DNA of 64,000 nt from a virus: positions 248,001-312,000 of the IMG/VR virus record IMGVR_UViG_3300024999_000030; one strand, written 5' to 3'. The notes beneath the pieces were generated by a model. That model saw only the letters and a program-made list of their open reading frames with translations. It made no database searches and was not told the origin of the DNA. Of the stretch, positions 1 through 8,647 are shown piece after piece. Numbering within the stretch: the first letter of the stretch is position 1; each line of letters starts with the position of its first letter. The translations under genes were made by a program, and so were the position numbers.

Positions 1-1
1 C

Positions 2-232
2 ACAAAGCTCGGTGGTGGTGGTGGCACGGACTTTCGGCCCGTGTTTGATTTCTATGAGAAGAAGAATGTGCGCCCGGCCTGTTTAGTTTACTTTACTGAC
101 GGCTATGGGACCTTCCCGAAGGAGCCTCCCGACTACGATGTTATCTGGTGCGTGGTTCCTGGTGGGGTTGGCCCCGACCAGGTTCCTTGGGGTGTTTACG
201 TCCGGACTGAATTCGACAAGGACGAAGAGTAA
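2..232 (+). CDS. VWA-like domain protein (DUF2201 type), 3' end only
   Basis: The frame is open from the window edge, so this is the C-terminal ~76 residues of a gene that starts upstream. It shows the end of a von Willebrand A fold: a glycine run, then GGTDF, whose Thr is the expected metal-site residue, and later YFTDGYG with the conserved Asp. The same two motifs end the complete VWA protein at 28032-29348 (GGTSF, VITDGYGD), which is the best guide to the missing part. It is followed directly by a terminator, so it ends a transcription unit. Its base composition is clearly more GC-rich than the rest of the window. The family call is good; its role in the phage is unknown. Confidence 0.72.
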   Translation, partial: TKLGGGGGTDFRPVFDFYEKKNVRPACLVYFTDGYGTFPKEPPDYDVIWCVVPGGVGPDQVPWGVYVRTEFDKDEE

Positions 233-240
233 GGAGATGA

Positions 241-268
241 AAGAGGCCCCAGAAATGGGGCCTCTTTA
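241..268 (+). terminator. rho-independent terminator
   Basis: A perfect 11-bp inverted repeat (AAAGAGGCCCC / GGGGCCTCTTT) with a 6-base loop starts 8 bases after the stop codon of the VWA gene. The stem is GC-rich at the loop and AT-rich at the base, but only a short T tract follows. The symmetry would let it work in both directions. Confidence 0.8.
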
Positions 269-280
269 CTGTTCCAAGAA

Positions 281-511
281 ATGAATATTAAAAATAATTG
301 GGCAACTAGATGTGGATATATACTTGAAATACCCTGGTATAAACATATATATTATTCTTTGAAAATACCCGCTACGATTGATTATGGATTTGTTTCTAAG
401 TCTACCTGGCCCGGAAACCATAATATTGGATTTTATACAGTATATTATGATGGCTGGCATTGGACTTTTCATATTTTGAATTTTTATATTTCAGCGAGTG
501 GATACGACTGA
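281..511 (+). CDS. hypothetical protein, 76 aa, aromatic-rich
   Basis: Small protein rich in Trp, Tyr and Phe, ending in a YYDGWHW...FYIS pattern that resembles small phage proteins of unknown function. No clear ribosome binding site precedes the ATG, and it lies between two GC-rich patches. The overlapping minus-strand frame looks less protein-like. Not recognised; could be non-coding. Confidence 0.4.
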   Translation: MNIKNNWATRCGYILEIPWYKHIYYSLKIPATIDYGFVSKSTWPGNHNIGFYTVYYDGWHWTFHILNFYISASGYD

Positions 512-664
512 ATTGTCTGTTAGCCGGTCCATTAACCAGAAGATGGCTATGGGGATCGCGTAGACAAAGAGGAGTCCGTTAAAGACAGGGGCGCCCCCGA
601 GGTCCTCGGACCAACCGAGCGGGTTCCGAAGCGCCAGGTCCACAAGAACGATATCCCCAGTAAT
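491..664 (-). other. GC-rich open frame, possible gene remnant
   Basis: The minus strand has an open frame of about 57 codons with no ATG; the best start is a GTG near 641. It would encode a short protein with one hydrophobic stretch (LLFVYAIPIAIFWLM) near its C-terminus. The patch is GC-rich like bases 1-240 and unlike the flanking DNA, and the plus strand is full of stops here. It could be the tail of a transferred or broken membrane-protein gene; function unknown. Confidence 0.25.
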
Positions 665-693
665 GTTTAAATTTTAGAAAGGAAAAATAAAAC

Positions 694-882
694 ATGTCTG
701 ACCGGTTTATTTATAGTTCCACAGGAGCGGTTCGATACCGCGTTTCGGACCAAGGGGGTAGTATCTTTATATACAACGCTCAAGGTCAATTGGCGTACAG
801 ATATGATAGAGCCACTGACACCACTTATGATGAGACAGGTAAGATAGCTATGCGTGGTTCTATTTTACCAGACCTAACATGA
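694..882 (+). CDS. hypothetical protein, 62 aa
   Basis: The start ATG has a good ribosome binding site (GAAAGGA) upstream. The product is a small, probably all-beta protein with repeated short motifs (YRVSDQGG, YNAQGQL, YDETGKI), reminiscent of strand-turn repeats. Its stop overlaps the next start as ATGA, so the two are probably translated together. Function unknown. Confidence 0.6.
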   Translation: MSDRFIYSSTGAVRYRVSDQGGSIFIYNAQGQLAYRYDRATDTTYDETGKIAMRGSILPDLT

Positions 883-1076
883 GAGCGATGTGGTGGGGGT
901 ATCTTCATGAAAATGGAACCATCCAAGTGAAAAGATGGTTTGGTGATAATGCGGATTATACTAAAGATTGCCAAAACAATTCCTTTGTTAAGATAGTCAT
1001 ATCTCCATTTGTGGCAGAGAGCCGAGAGAAGGCTATACAGATTGTCATTGAAAAATTAGGATTGGAGAAAAAATAA
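879..1076 (+). CDS. hypothetical protein, 65 aa
   Basis: Begins inside the stop codon of the previous gene (ATGA) and ends inside the next start (TAATG), placing it in a tightly coupled small operon. The sequence begins MWWGYLHENGTIQVKRW after a possible alternative start at 888 and ends with a helical segment rich in Glu and Lys. It looks like a small alpha/beta phage accessory protein. Not recognised further. Confidence 0.6.
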   Translation: MRAMWWGYLHENGTIQVKRWFGDNADYTKDCQNNSFVKIVISPFVAESREKAIQIVIEKLGLEKK

Positions 1077-2020
1077 TGCCTAAAACAGTAACCTGTTTTG
1101 CCTGCAAAGAATGTTTAGAAAACTATACAACTTTTAGAAAGGCAGCTAACTGTGAGAAAAAACACGCCACACAAAAAATAGCCGAACAATCTATAGAACA
1201 AGCATATAAAAATAAGCTGGCTATATCGGATGAGGTTAGACTTAATTCTTCTAGCCTTTGTGAAATAGAAATTAATTTAATTAAATGGATGGAAAAACAC
1301 CATAATCTTCGTTTATCTTTTAAACAAGGAATTGAATCCCTAACTATGGGATGGATAAGTAATTCTCATAATTTCCCCATCAATGGAAAAACTAATTGGT
1401 GCGGTGGGGAGGGGGGACCTAATGGCTACATTGGTTGGAACGGAGAAATCCGGGGTACTTTAAAATCTTTAAGTGGGAAACAATTCGAAAAATATGGTAT
1501 ATATGATATTCTTAGTGATCGTTTTGGTAACAACGAGGAAGCAACACTTAGGGGAATTAATTTAGGTTCCGGGGGCGGGTACAACGAATCTTTTACTTAT
1601 AATTGTAAAATATTTGTTGATGATTTTCCCATTTTAAAAGAAAAGGCTTCTTTAGTTATTACCCAATGGAAACTTAGAAAAAATTATAACAATGAGGTCA
1701 AAAGATTAGATGAAAGCTATCAATGTGGGGTGAAGGATTTATGTAAAATTAATCCTGATCATATGATAGCTGCAAATAGATTGGACAAAGTTGTTTATGA
1801 ACAAAAATTACTAGCCGACGAAAGAGAAAAATTGATAAATAAACTCGCTAATATTAAAGAAAATATTAAGAAACAAGTTCTTGCCGAAAATGAAAATATT
1901 TTACAACCTGACCCCAATAAATTTAAATTTCAATCAAAATTATTTGATGAACTAACTTATGACCTTAATTGTAATTATAATGTGGACTCGGCGTTGTCCG
2001 AAATTATAAGTAAACTTTAA
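1076..2020 (+). CDS. hypothetical protein with N-terminal Cys cluster, 314 aa
   Basis: Starts in the TAATG overlap with the preceding gene. The first ~30 residues carry a CFACKEC motif followed by CEKKH, which could bind a metal like a zinc finger. The middle (about 85-175) is rich in Gly, Asn and Trp (GEGGPNGYIGW, GSGGGYNES). The last third, from about 190, is charged and likely forms a coiled coil. It sits just upstream of the ligase gene. The fold and role are not recognised; DNA binding is only a guess from the Cys motif. Confidence 0.6.
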   Translation: MPKTVTCFACKECLENYTTFRKAANCEKKHATQKIAEQSIEQAYKNKLAISDEVRLNSSSLCEIEINLIKWMEKHHNLRLSFKQGIESLTMGWISNSHNFPINGKTNWCGGEGGPNGYIGWNGEIRGTLKSLSGKQFEKYGIYDILSDRFGNNEEATLRGINLGSGGGYNESFTYNCKIFVDDFPILKEKASLVITQWKLRKNYNNEVKRLDESYQCGVKDLCKINPDHMIAANRLDKVVYEQKLLADEREKLINKLANIKENIKKQVLAENENILQPDPNKFKFQSKLFDELTYDLNCNYNVDSALSEIISKL

Positions 2021-2061
2021 TTGAGCACTAGAACTAACAAATCAAAGCCAAGGAGAGATAG

Positions 2062-3198
2062 ATGAAGCTACAAACTCTATATTCACGTAGGGGTGATGAA
2101 GGTATTCAAGAGTGGACCATTGAGATTGAGAAAAATAAATATCGAACTATCTCTGGTACACAAGACGGAGAAAAGGTTGTAGCTAAGTGGACTGAATGTC
2201 AAGGTAAGAATATTGGCAGGTCTAATGAAACTACTCCTGAAAAACAAGCAGAATTAGAAGCTCAAGCTAAGTGGCAAAAGAAATGGGATAAAGGATACAG
2301 AGATTCCGTGGACAGCGTGGACTCTCATGGAATGTTCAAGCCAATGTTGGCCCATTCATATAATGATCACAAGAAAAAAGTTTTTAAGACAGGCCGAAAA
2401 GTATTTTCCGATCCCAAGCTTAATGGGATGCGGTGTATAGTTAAAGCTGATGGTATGTGGTCTCGCGGTGGTAAACCAATTGTTTCTTGTCCCCATATCT
2501 TTGAAGAGTTAAAGTCTAGGTTTGATGCTAATCCAGATTTAGTTATTGACGGAGAGCTTTACAATCATAGTCTTAGACATAAACTTAACGAACTAATGGA
2601 GCTGGTTAAGCGCACTAAATGCTCCACAGAAGATTTAGCAAACACCAAGGCTATGGTTAAGCTTTATGTGTATGATGGTGTGGGGGCTGATGGACTAGAT
2701 GAAACAAAGAATTTTTCTGTACGAAAGCCGGCAATTACTACGGCCTTACAGAACCTTAATTTCATCGTAATGGTGGAATCTAGGGAAGTAAAGAAGGTAG
2801 AGGAGTTAGACACAGCCTATAAGGATTTACTGGCAAAAGATTGGGAAGGGCAAATTATTCGTATCGATGCTGCCTATCAACATAAGCGCACTCAATTTCT
2901 ATTGAAACGCAAAGAATTTCAAGATGCAGAATATGTAGTTGCAGACATTCTTGAGGGCGAAGGTAACTGGGCTGGGGCAGCGAAGACTATTGTGTTAATT
3001 AATCCAGAGCCAGACAGACCCGAGGATGTTACTTTTAGAGCCGGTATTAAAGGAGACTTTGCTTATCTTGTTCAGGTTCTTAAAGATAAAGATAAGTACA
3101 TTCACAAAATGGCTACCATTAAATTCTTCGAACTTACTCCCTATAAAGTGCCACAATTTCCCGTGTGCATTGCTTTAGGTAGAGAGGATGGAGACTAA
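2062..3198 (+). CDS. ATP-dependent DNA ligase
   Basis: Seals nicks in DNA using ATP, joining Okazaki fragments and repair products in the cytoplasm. The nucleotidyltransferase motifs are all visible: motif I KLNGMR with the AMP-accepting Lys at residue 119, motif III DGELY at 163-167, motif IV EGQIIR at 282-287, and motif V around the lysines at 302-304, followed by an OB-fold region. About 95 N-terminal residues precede the catalytic core and end in a segment (GRSNETTPEKQAELEA) resembling WGR-type DNA-binding extensions. The start has a clear AAGGAG site. The length of 378 aa fits small phage ligases. It overlaps the next start (TAATG). Confidence 0.93.
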   Translation: MKLQTLYSRRGDEGIQEWTIEIEKNKYRTISGTQDGEKVVAKWTECQGKNIGRSNETTPEKQAELEAQAKWQKKWDKGYRDSVDSVDSHGMFKPMLAHSYNDHKKKVFKTGRKVFSDPKLNGMRCIVKADGMWSRGGKPIVSCPHIFEELKSRFDANPDLVIDGELYNHSLRHKLNELMELVKRTKCSTEDLANTKAMVKLYVYDGVGADGLDETKNFSVRKPAITTALQNLNFIVMVESREVKKVEELDTAYKDLLAKDWEGQIIRIDAAYQHKRTQFLLKRKEFQDAEYVVADILEGEGNWAGAAKTIVLINPEPDRPEDVTFRAGIKGDFAYLVQVLKDKDKYIHKMATIKFFELTPYKVPQFPVCIALGREDGD

Positions 3199-3506
3199 TG
3201 AATATAATCGGATCGTTGTTTGTTATTGCTGGTTTAATATGGGGGGCTTGTTATGCCCTTGAATCATATGCTAAGGGCGTGAATAATAAAACAGCTATTT
3301 TTATTATTCTTAATATATTCTTTTGGTGGATTGCTATACCGATAAAAATGTGTGACGGTTCTTGGTTTGAAAAAGATATGAAAGATGAATATGATTTCTC
3401 AGATGGTATTCGCGGTAAGGCTCGTGGTAAAACTAACGACATTTATATTAACGACATTTATATACCGCTAGAGGACGAGAATAATGGGCAGAAAGAAAGA
3501 GATTAA
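3198..3506 (+). CDS. small membrane protein, 102 aa
   Basis: Two hydrophobic stretches, residues ~3-20 (GSLFVIAGLIWGACYAL) and ~31-51 (TAIFIILNIFFWWIAIPI), predict a two-helix inner membrane protein with a short connecting loop and a charged C-terminal tail on one side. It overlaps the ligase stop by one base and the next gene by 23 bases. No known phage membrane family (holin, spanin) can be assigned. Confidence 0.65.
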   Translation: MNIIGSLFVIAGLIWGACYALESYAKGVNNKTAIFIILNIFFWWIAIPIKMCDGSWFEKDMKDEYDFSDGIRGKARGKTNDIYINDIYIPLEDENNGQKERD

Positions 3507-4113
3507 TAGATTCTTGGTTGTGAGGGCGGAGCCTGGTGATAAAATATATACCACCATTCATAGTGGGCCCTATGATACTATCTCCGAAGCTAAGATTGCA
3601 CAAACTAAATGGTTTTTAGAGTGGACGCAAAGTAGCCAAATAGTTCAAGTAAAAACTACTGTTTCTCATTATGATTCATCTGTTTATTTAACCGGACTTA
3701 CTAATAAACTTAATATATTTTTATCTGAACCAACTGTTTCTAATTGGAAAACTCTTCATAAGTTCGCTAAAATTTCATGTTGGGTAAGAGATAGTAGAAA
3801 ACTTTGTCAATGCCCCAATGAAACCACAGCAGGCGTGGGACTTAATTCATGGTCAAATACTGATTGCACTCGTTGTTCTTATAATATTAAAAAGAACAAC
3901 ACTATAAATGATTTTACTAATTTCTTTAATACATTTGAAGACAAAAGATTTAGACAGGTAGGAGTGGAAAATCCCATGGATTTTCCATGGTCACGGTGCA
4001 TGATTAATATTATTGCTCAGATTGATAGAGTTAATAAAAAGAATATGGGGGCCTTAGTTAAACTCGGCCTATCATTATCTAGTGTTTTACAAACGCCACC
4101 TAAGTATATCTAG
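3484..4113 (+). CDS. Cys-motif paralog family, member A
   Basis: First of five tandem genes encoding diverged relatives. Shared plan: an N-terminal strand (FLVV.A here), a central helix ending in an N/E-P turn (FLSEP), a cysteine cluster (CQC ... DCTRCSY), and a C-terminal block with a lone Cys then a hydrophobic helix ending in a Pro pair (VLQTPP). The cysteines could form a zinc site. A good AGAGGA site precedes the start, inside the membrane-protein gene. Function unknown; family membership is judged by eye from the motif order. Confidence 0.72.
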   Translation: MGRKKEINRFLVVRAEPGDKIYTTIHSGPYDTISEAKIAQTKWFLEWTQSSQIVQVKTTVSHYDSSVYLTGLTNKLNIFLSEPTVSNWKTLHKFAKISCWVRDSRKLCQCPNETTAGVGLNSWSNTDCTRCSYNIKKNNTINDFTNFFNTFEDKRFRQVGVENPMDFPWSRCMINIIAQIDRVNKKNMGALVKLGLSLSSVLQTPPKYI

Positions 4114-4121
4114 GAGGATAA

Positions 4122-4751
4122 ATGACTAGGGGTAAGGACACACATTATGTTATATTAGAGTTTTCCAATCCTGAGGCCACTTGGGTTTCAAATAGCTATA
4201 TGGTACATGGGGATGAGGCTAGAGATAAAGCTATAGAAAAACTAAAACGTAAAATTATTTGTCATTTAGTTGTCCCCATTCTTAAAAAAGATTTAAATAA
4301 TTCTATAGCTGAAAGTAGAAAAAACTTTTTTACAATATTGCAAACAACTTTAGAAAACACTATTGTTAATCCTCAAGTAAAAAACATTACTTCATTTCTA
4401 TCTGATCTTAGATATTTTGTATCTTTATATGATAATGTAAAGCGCGAGTTTATTCATTGTGAGAAGATTAATTGTAAGAATTGCACATGGAAAAACAATT
4501 CCGTGACCTCTTCTATGTGCGTGGAAATGTTAGAAAAAACTGGAAAGATCCCTGTAAATTCTTGGAATAGAAATTATGTTATTAATAATATTCAAAATAC
4601 TGGTTGCACCTTAAGTGCGATTAATTCAATGATGTTACAGTTTAAAATTAGTCGTATCAGAAAAGAACACATTAGTTTATTCTTACCAATTTTAATGTCT
4701 CTTCGTGCAACCATACAGGATAAGCCTCAAAGCTTAAAGGAGTCTAAATGA
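4122..4751 (+). CDS. Cys-motif paralog family, member B
   Basis: Second tandem paralog with a strong TAGGAGG ribosome binding site. N-terminal YVILEF strand followed by a Trp, then a helical region, the cysteine motif CEKINCKNCTW and a C-terminal hydrophobic block beginning at a single Cys (NTGC) and ending in IQDKP. The last four bases overlap the next gene's start (ATGA). Same unknown family as members A and C-E; likely a small metal-binding regulator or inhibitor, but that is inference only. Confidence 0.72.
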   Translation: MTRGKDTHYVILEFSNPEATWVSNSYMVHGDEARDKAIEKLKRKIICHLVVPILKKDLNNSIAESRKNFFTILQTTLENTIVNPQVKNITSFLSDLRYFVSLYDNVKREFIHCEKINCKNCTWKNNSVTSSMCVEMLEKTGKIPVNSWNRNYVINNIQNTGCTLSAINSMMLQFKISRIRKEHISLFLPILMSLRATIQDKPQSLKESK

Positions 4752-5443
4752 ATTCTCCAATGTTCATAGTAATTGAATTTAAAGCTCCGCGCAGTAGCTG
4801 GGTTAAACAGGTACATGGACCGATAAGTGCTGAATCAGCAAAAGCATTATGTGCTCAATTGAAGGAAAAATATATTTGGCATACAATTATTAATGTTGAT
4901 GATGTTGCTAATTCCATTCCAGGGGCGGGTATTTTCAGAGAAGAACTTATTAATTTGGTACAAACTGCTATTGATAAACCCATTCTTAATAATATTAAGG
5001 CAGTTACAAGACACCTTAGGGGCTTTAAACGTAATGATTGGGGAGATACCGGTGAAGAAATAGATATGTTAAACTGTCCAACCAAAACAAAAAATAACCC
5101 TAAAGGTATTATAGAGTTACCAGACTGTGATCATTGCTCTTATCATGACATTATGATTAGTTTTGCTCCGTCTTTAAATAGTCTAATTGATACATTTGCA
5201 CCAGCATATAAAAATCAAGGCTTAAAAGCCGTTGCACTTGGAAATGCTTATTACTGTAAGTGTTCATTACATGCGGCAAAAGTAGTGCTTGGAGACATAG
5301 GAGTTTCAAAACTTAATGCTACAAATGTGGGCCCGTTTATGGCGATGTTATTAAGTTTAAAAGTAATTTTAGATAATCCCCCAATAAGGACTTCAGAAAG
5401 TGAGGAGTCAGGTGACAGTGACGACAAAAAAATCCAAAGTTAA
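4748..5443 (+). CDS. Cys-motif paralog family, member C
   Basis: Third tandem paralog, with an AAGGAG site just upstream. N-terminal strand FIVIEF with a conserved following Trp, a helix ending in DKP, cysteine cluster LNC ... DCDHCSYHD, then CKCS and the C-terminal helix ending VILDNPP. The tail is acidic and serine-rich (SESEESGDSDD). It overlaps member D. Closest in layout to members B and D. Function unknown. Confidence 0.72.
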   Translation: MNSPMFIVIEFKAPRSSWVKQVHGPISAESAKALCAQLKEKYIWHTIINVDDVANSIPGAGIFREELINLVQTAIDKPILNNIKAVTRHLRGFKRNDWGDTGEEIDMLNCPTKTKNNPKGIIELPDCDHCSYHDIMISFAPSLNSLIDTFAPAYKNQGLKAVALGNAYYCKCSLHAAKVVLGDIGVSKLNATNVGPFMAMLLSLKVILDNPPIRTSESEESGDSDDKKIQS

Positions 5444-6254
5444 AAAGAAAATCGCACCAAAATATCCCACCAAAGCCGAAGATAGACTTATAACCCTCTG
5501 GCTAGAAGACGATGAAGAAGTAGAATATCATGAACCATACACCAAAAGTATAAACGGTGGGGTATGTGGAGCCTTTAGAATTACTGAATTTAAAAACCAA
5601 AAAGAACAAACAGAATGGTTGTCTATTTTAGATGAGCGGGGCACTTTTCATTTTGACATTCCATCTTCGTCTAATAGTATTTTAAATGTGTTTAAACGAA
5701 GTATGGACGCCTTTATTAGTAATCCTACTCCAGAAACATTAATACTTATGTCAATGGTAAATCTCAATTGGACTGAAGATAATGATACGGTTGATGACAG
5801 CCTTGTGGGGGTAAAGTTTGGATGTTTTTGTACTGCTAGGGGTGATGTAGATAAAGTCTGTAAACATTGTGACTATCGTTCTTTTTATAAATCTACTATA
5901 GCTGTGTGTACTAAAATTGGAGAAGCTTGTTATAGTGTTAGTAAAGATCTAAAGGAAATGAATTACAATGATACATTTGATTTTGATAATTGGCTTGATA
6001 TGTGTTTAGATAATTCCCTTGACTTAGGTAGTAGTTGTTCAGCTGTAATGATAGCTTTAACCATTCAAGCGTGTGCCATGGAAGTACAATGTCAGGCTTG
6101 GACGCCATCTCGTCCAATTGGAAAAAAAATAAAGAAGGGGCATCGAGACTATTTAAATAATGTAATTCCATTAGTACTACCACATATTATGTGTTTAAGA
6201 ACTCTACTTGAGAATCCCCCCTCGATGTCTATCTTCAGGCCAAAAAATGAATAA
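5412..6254 (+). CDS. Cys-motif paralog family, member D
   Basis: Fourth tandem paralog and the longest. The start is a GTG; 5400, 5412 and 5418 are all possible, with AGGAG at 5403-5407 favouring 5412 or 5418. A lysine-rich N-terminus leads to the shared pattern: a helix ending FISNP, cysteine cluster GCFC ... VCKHCDY, a second Cys-rich helix (CTKIGEACYS) and the C-terminal block ending LLENPP. It overlaps the next gene by 8 bases. Function unknown. Confidence 0.7.
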   Translation: MTVTTKKSKVKKKIAPKYPTKAEDRLITLWLEDDEEVEYHEPYTKSINGGVCGAFRITEFKNQKEQTEWLSILDERGTFHFDIPSSSNSILNVFKRSMDAFISNPTPETLILMSMVNLNWTEDNDTVDDSLVGVKFGCFCTARGDVDKVCKHCDYRSFYKSTIAVCTKIGEACYSVSKDLKEMNYNDTFDFDNWLDMCLDNSLDLGSSCSAVMIALTIQACAMEVQCQAWTPSRPIGKKIKKGHRDYLNNVIPLVLPHIMCLRTLLENPPSMSIFRPKNE

Positions 6255-6918
6255 ACAATTTTATATTGCGGAAGTGGGCAGCGATGGGATTCTTTATAGA
6301 AGTGAAGGCCCCTTCATTGAAAACGAATTAAATGAAAGAATTAATAAACTTAATGCTGAATATAAAAAATATATAGTCTTTAATTCAGATTCAATTCAAT
6401 ATCCAAAAACTATATTTAGAGAAGATTTTAAAAAAGCAATTGAATTATTTGTAGAAACGCCAGACTATAATAATGCTAGAGAAGTATTTAAATTGCTTCG
6501 GCTAACCGGAAATTTTTTATGGGGTTGGGGTGAGGATAGAAGAGAAATACTTCGTTGTGCAGGTATAAATAATGAATGTACCTCCTGTTCTTATACGATA
6601 ACAACTCCAACAATTCTATCTACACTTAAAGTTGTTATAGATCAGGTTGGAAAAAACGGAAGCAATGTAGAGTGGGATAGTGCATGGTCAGAATATGAAT
6701 ATGAAACTGACGGTGATGCTTATCGTCCTCCCTTAAGATATTGTCCTATTGCTGTAATGGCAAGAGTCGCCACCATGATTAATCTTACTAAAATTAGTAC
6801 AGATAAGCTAGGCGTTCTAATTCCTACCATGTTAATGCTTTTACCAGTATTATCTGATGACCCGTATACAATAAAGAAGGTTAGGAATAAACGTAAAGTT
6901 AAAAAGGATGTAACTTAA
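6247..6918 (+). CDS. Cys-motif paralog family, member E
   Basis: Fifth tandem paralog. The ATG at 6247 is chosen because the product then begins at the family's first strand (FYIAEV); an upstream in-frame start adds an unrelated basic stretch. It keeps the helix ending FVETP, the cysteine motif LRCAG ... ECTSCSY, the later single Cys (RYCP) and the hydrophobic C-terminal helix ending VLSDDP. The tail is Lys/Arg-rich. Function unknown. Confidence 0.7.
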   Translation: MNKQFYIAEVGSDGILYRSEGPFIENELNERINKLNAEYKKYIVFNSDSIQYPKTIFREDFKKAIELFVETPDYNNAREVFKLLRLTGNFLWGWGEDRREILRCAGINNECTSCSYTITTPTILSTLKVVIDQVGKNGSNVEWDSAWSEYEYETDGDAYRPPLRYCPIAVMARVATMINLTKISTDKLGVLIPTMLMLLPVLSDDPYTIKKVRNKRKVKKDVT

Positions 6919-6936
6919 AAGTTTAAAGGAGTATAA

Positions 6937-7188
6937 ATGAAACCTACAAAAAATCAAGAAGCTTTGGATATTGGTATTTCTTATGCTTTTAGAATGTGGC
7001 ATGATCTCGAAGAAGCTTTTAGTGAAAATACTCTATACGGAGATAAATGGACAGCAGAGAAAATTAGAGATTCCATAGCTCAAGACTTATCTTTTTCAAT
7101 GCCTTGTACTGATAGGCAGCGTAAGGTGGCAGGGTATGCTGCTTGGGTAACTTGGAAGCAATTACAAAACAAAAGGGGTGGAGCGTAA
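6937..7188 (+). CDS. hypothetical protein, 83 aa
   Basis: Small, mostly helical protein with a strong AAGGAG site. Trp and Leu spacing (FRMWHDLEEAF, GYAAWVTWKQLQ) suggests a compact helical bundle. It ends directly against the start of the AAA ATPase gene, so it may be its partner or regulator. Not recognised. Confidence 0.65.
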   Translation: MKPTKNQEALDIGISYAFRMWHDLEEAFSENTLYGDKWTAEKIRDSIAQDLSFSMPCTDRQRKVAGYAAWVTWKQLQNKRGGA

Positions 7189-8283
7189 ATGAACGGTATG
7201 GTGTTGCCAAATGAAATCGTCACCATTGACAAGAAAGACATCAAACACTGTAAGGTGCCAAAGAAAGCCACCCCGATGTTAAAAAATTATCCTAGTGATA
7301 AAGTATTTGCTAGGGTTAATTTCATTGATGAAGAGGGTATTGGTATTTTACTTATGGTTCCCATGTTAGAGGGAGAAAATGTAGTGGGAACTGTTGATAC
7401 TGGTATTCAACTCTTGGTTCCCCATAAGAAAGCGGAACGGGTGTTGGGTAAATTTTATGGTACTGATTTTGGTACTGTGGATTCTCTTCCTGATGCCATT
7501 CATATTCCCAGCCGAGATATCCCCGCCTCCGTTAAAGTACATCGCCCTGGAGATGTGAGCCTTAAATTTACTTCTTTACTCACTGAAAACATTGCCGCTG
7601 TGGCAAATCAAATTAAAAATGGCTCTAATCCTATGGCTCGTATTATGGTTTTCGGTGGAATAGGTTCTGGTAAAACAACTCTCGCAGAAACTCTTTTTAG
7701 TTCCATTGGGACTCCATATGTTATTATCAATCAACATTGGTGGGCCGCTCTTCCTTTTGAAGATTTAATCGGTGGGCTTAATTTCATGGCGGCCACCGGT
7801 GCAGAAAGAAAATTTGGAATTGTATTGGATAATCTAGATGAGCTAGTGGCTAGCACTAGTATTGGTTTAGGTCCTGATGGACACAATGTAAGTAGCGATA
7901 AAACTGCGGCCATCCTTTTACATCTATCTCGTATCTTTCGTTTATTTGAAGGTACAATTATTGTGACTACGTCTGGCATTGCTGACCTGGGACATCTTAA
8001 CACTCAGACTCAATACTTCTTCAATTTAAGTCTTAGTGAAGCAGAGCGAGCTAACTTTTGGGAAATGATATGTCCCACCGCAACTAAAATGAAAGCTGAA
8101 ATTGCAAGAGAAGATTTACCAATCAGCTTGATGTGCGCCTTACTTAAACAAGCTGAAGCTATTGGCGTTCTACATAAACGTAAGCACCCCTCTGAAGATG
8201 ACGTAAGAATTGCTCTGCAATGTTTTGGCAAAAAAGAAGAGGGGCAACAAACTGGATTCAATGCTAAGCAACATTCCGAATAG
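7189..8283 (+). CDS. AAA-family ATPase
   Basis: The N-terminal ~120 residues are unknown, followed by an AAA-type ATPase module: Walker A GGIGSGKTT near residue 155, Walker B FGIVLDNLDE near residue 210, and a sensor-like Thr/Ser strand (TIIVTTSG) near 260. A helical lid follows (about 280-350). The fold resembles small AAA ATPases or DnaC/ORC-like loaders more than MoxR, since no MoxR insert is seen. It could be a replication or remodelling ATPase; the exact substrate cannot be named. It starts immediately after the previous stop. Confidence 0.75.
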   Translation: MNGMVLPNEIVTIDKKDIKHCKVPKKATPMLKNYPSDKVFARVNFIDEEGIGILLMVPMLEGENVVGTVDTGIQLLVPHKKAERVLGKFYGTDFGTVDSLPDAIHIPSRDIPASVKVHRPGDVSLKFTSLLTENIAAVANQIKNGSNPMARIMVFGGIGSGKTTLAETLFSSIGTPYVIINQHWWAALPFEDLIGGLNFMAATGAERKFGIVLDNLDELVASTSIGLGPDGHNVSSDKTAAILLHLSRIFRLFEGTIIVTTSGIADLGHLNTQTQYFFNLSLSEAERANFWEMICPTATKMKAEIAREDLPISLMCALLKQAEAIGVLHKRKHPSEDDVRIALQCFGKKEEGQQTGFNAKQHSE

Positions 8284-8291
8284 AGAATTAA

Positions 8292-8363
8292 ATGTCAATA
8301 AAAAAGGTGTGGAAGATACTGGTTCTTCTTGTAGTGTTCGTAGAAATGGATGTTAGGAGATAA
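8292..8363 (+). CDS. possible 23-aa hydrophobic peptide
   Basis: Short frame in the gap before the next gene, encoding a peptide with a single hydrophobic segment (KILVLLVVFVEM). Its stop overlaps the ribosome binding site of the next gene. No strong ribosome binding site of its own. Could be a leader peptide or chance. Confidence 0.25.
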   Translation: MSIKKVWKILVLLVVFVEMDVRR

Positions 8364-8365
8364 AA

Positions 8366-8647
8366 ATGAAAGCTAAAAGCAGATATTTTATTAATGATTT
8401 TACGCCTTGCGTCGGAAGAATTATTACATTTAATGTAGATGTGGCTCACTCTGGACAGGACGAGGAAACCCAGAGCCCCCTTCTTTTACTGCGAGAGGTA
8501 AAAGAAACTGGCGATGGACATTTTGTTTTGGTTGGTGTAAACTTAAAAAGGATTGAAGACCTAAAAACAATGGACCATAAAACCGCTCCATTCAGATCCT
8601 TTAGAGTAGATCGTATTGAGTTTGGGTCATTAAAAGTAGTAGTATAA
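8366..8647 (+). CDS. hypothetical protein, 93 aa
   Basis: Preceded by a TTAGGAGA ribosome binding site. Predicted all-beta with strands GRIITFNVDV, HFVLVGVNL and FRVDRIEF; the last resembles the end of WYL or SH3-like small barrels, but no key residues confirm this. Overlaps the next start by one base (TAATG). Function unknown. Confidence 0.6.
   Translation: MKAKSRYFINDFTPCVGRIITFNVDVAHSGQDEETQSPLLLLREVKETGDGHFVLVGVNLKRIEDLKTMDHKTAPFRSFRVDRIEFGSLKVVV

Noticed and set aside
266-472. 68-codon minus-strand open frame opposite the 281-511 gene
   Set aside because: Less protein-like than the + strand frame and lacks start signals; neither is strong.
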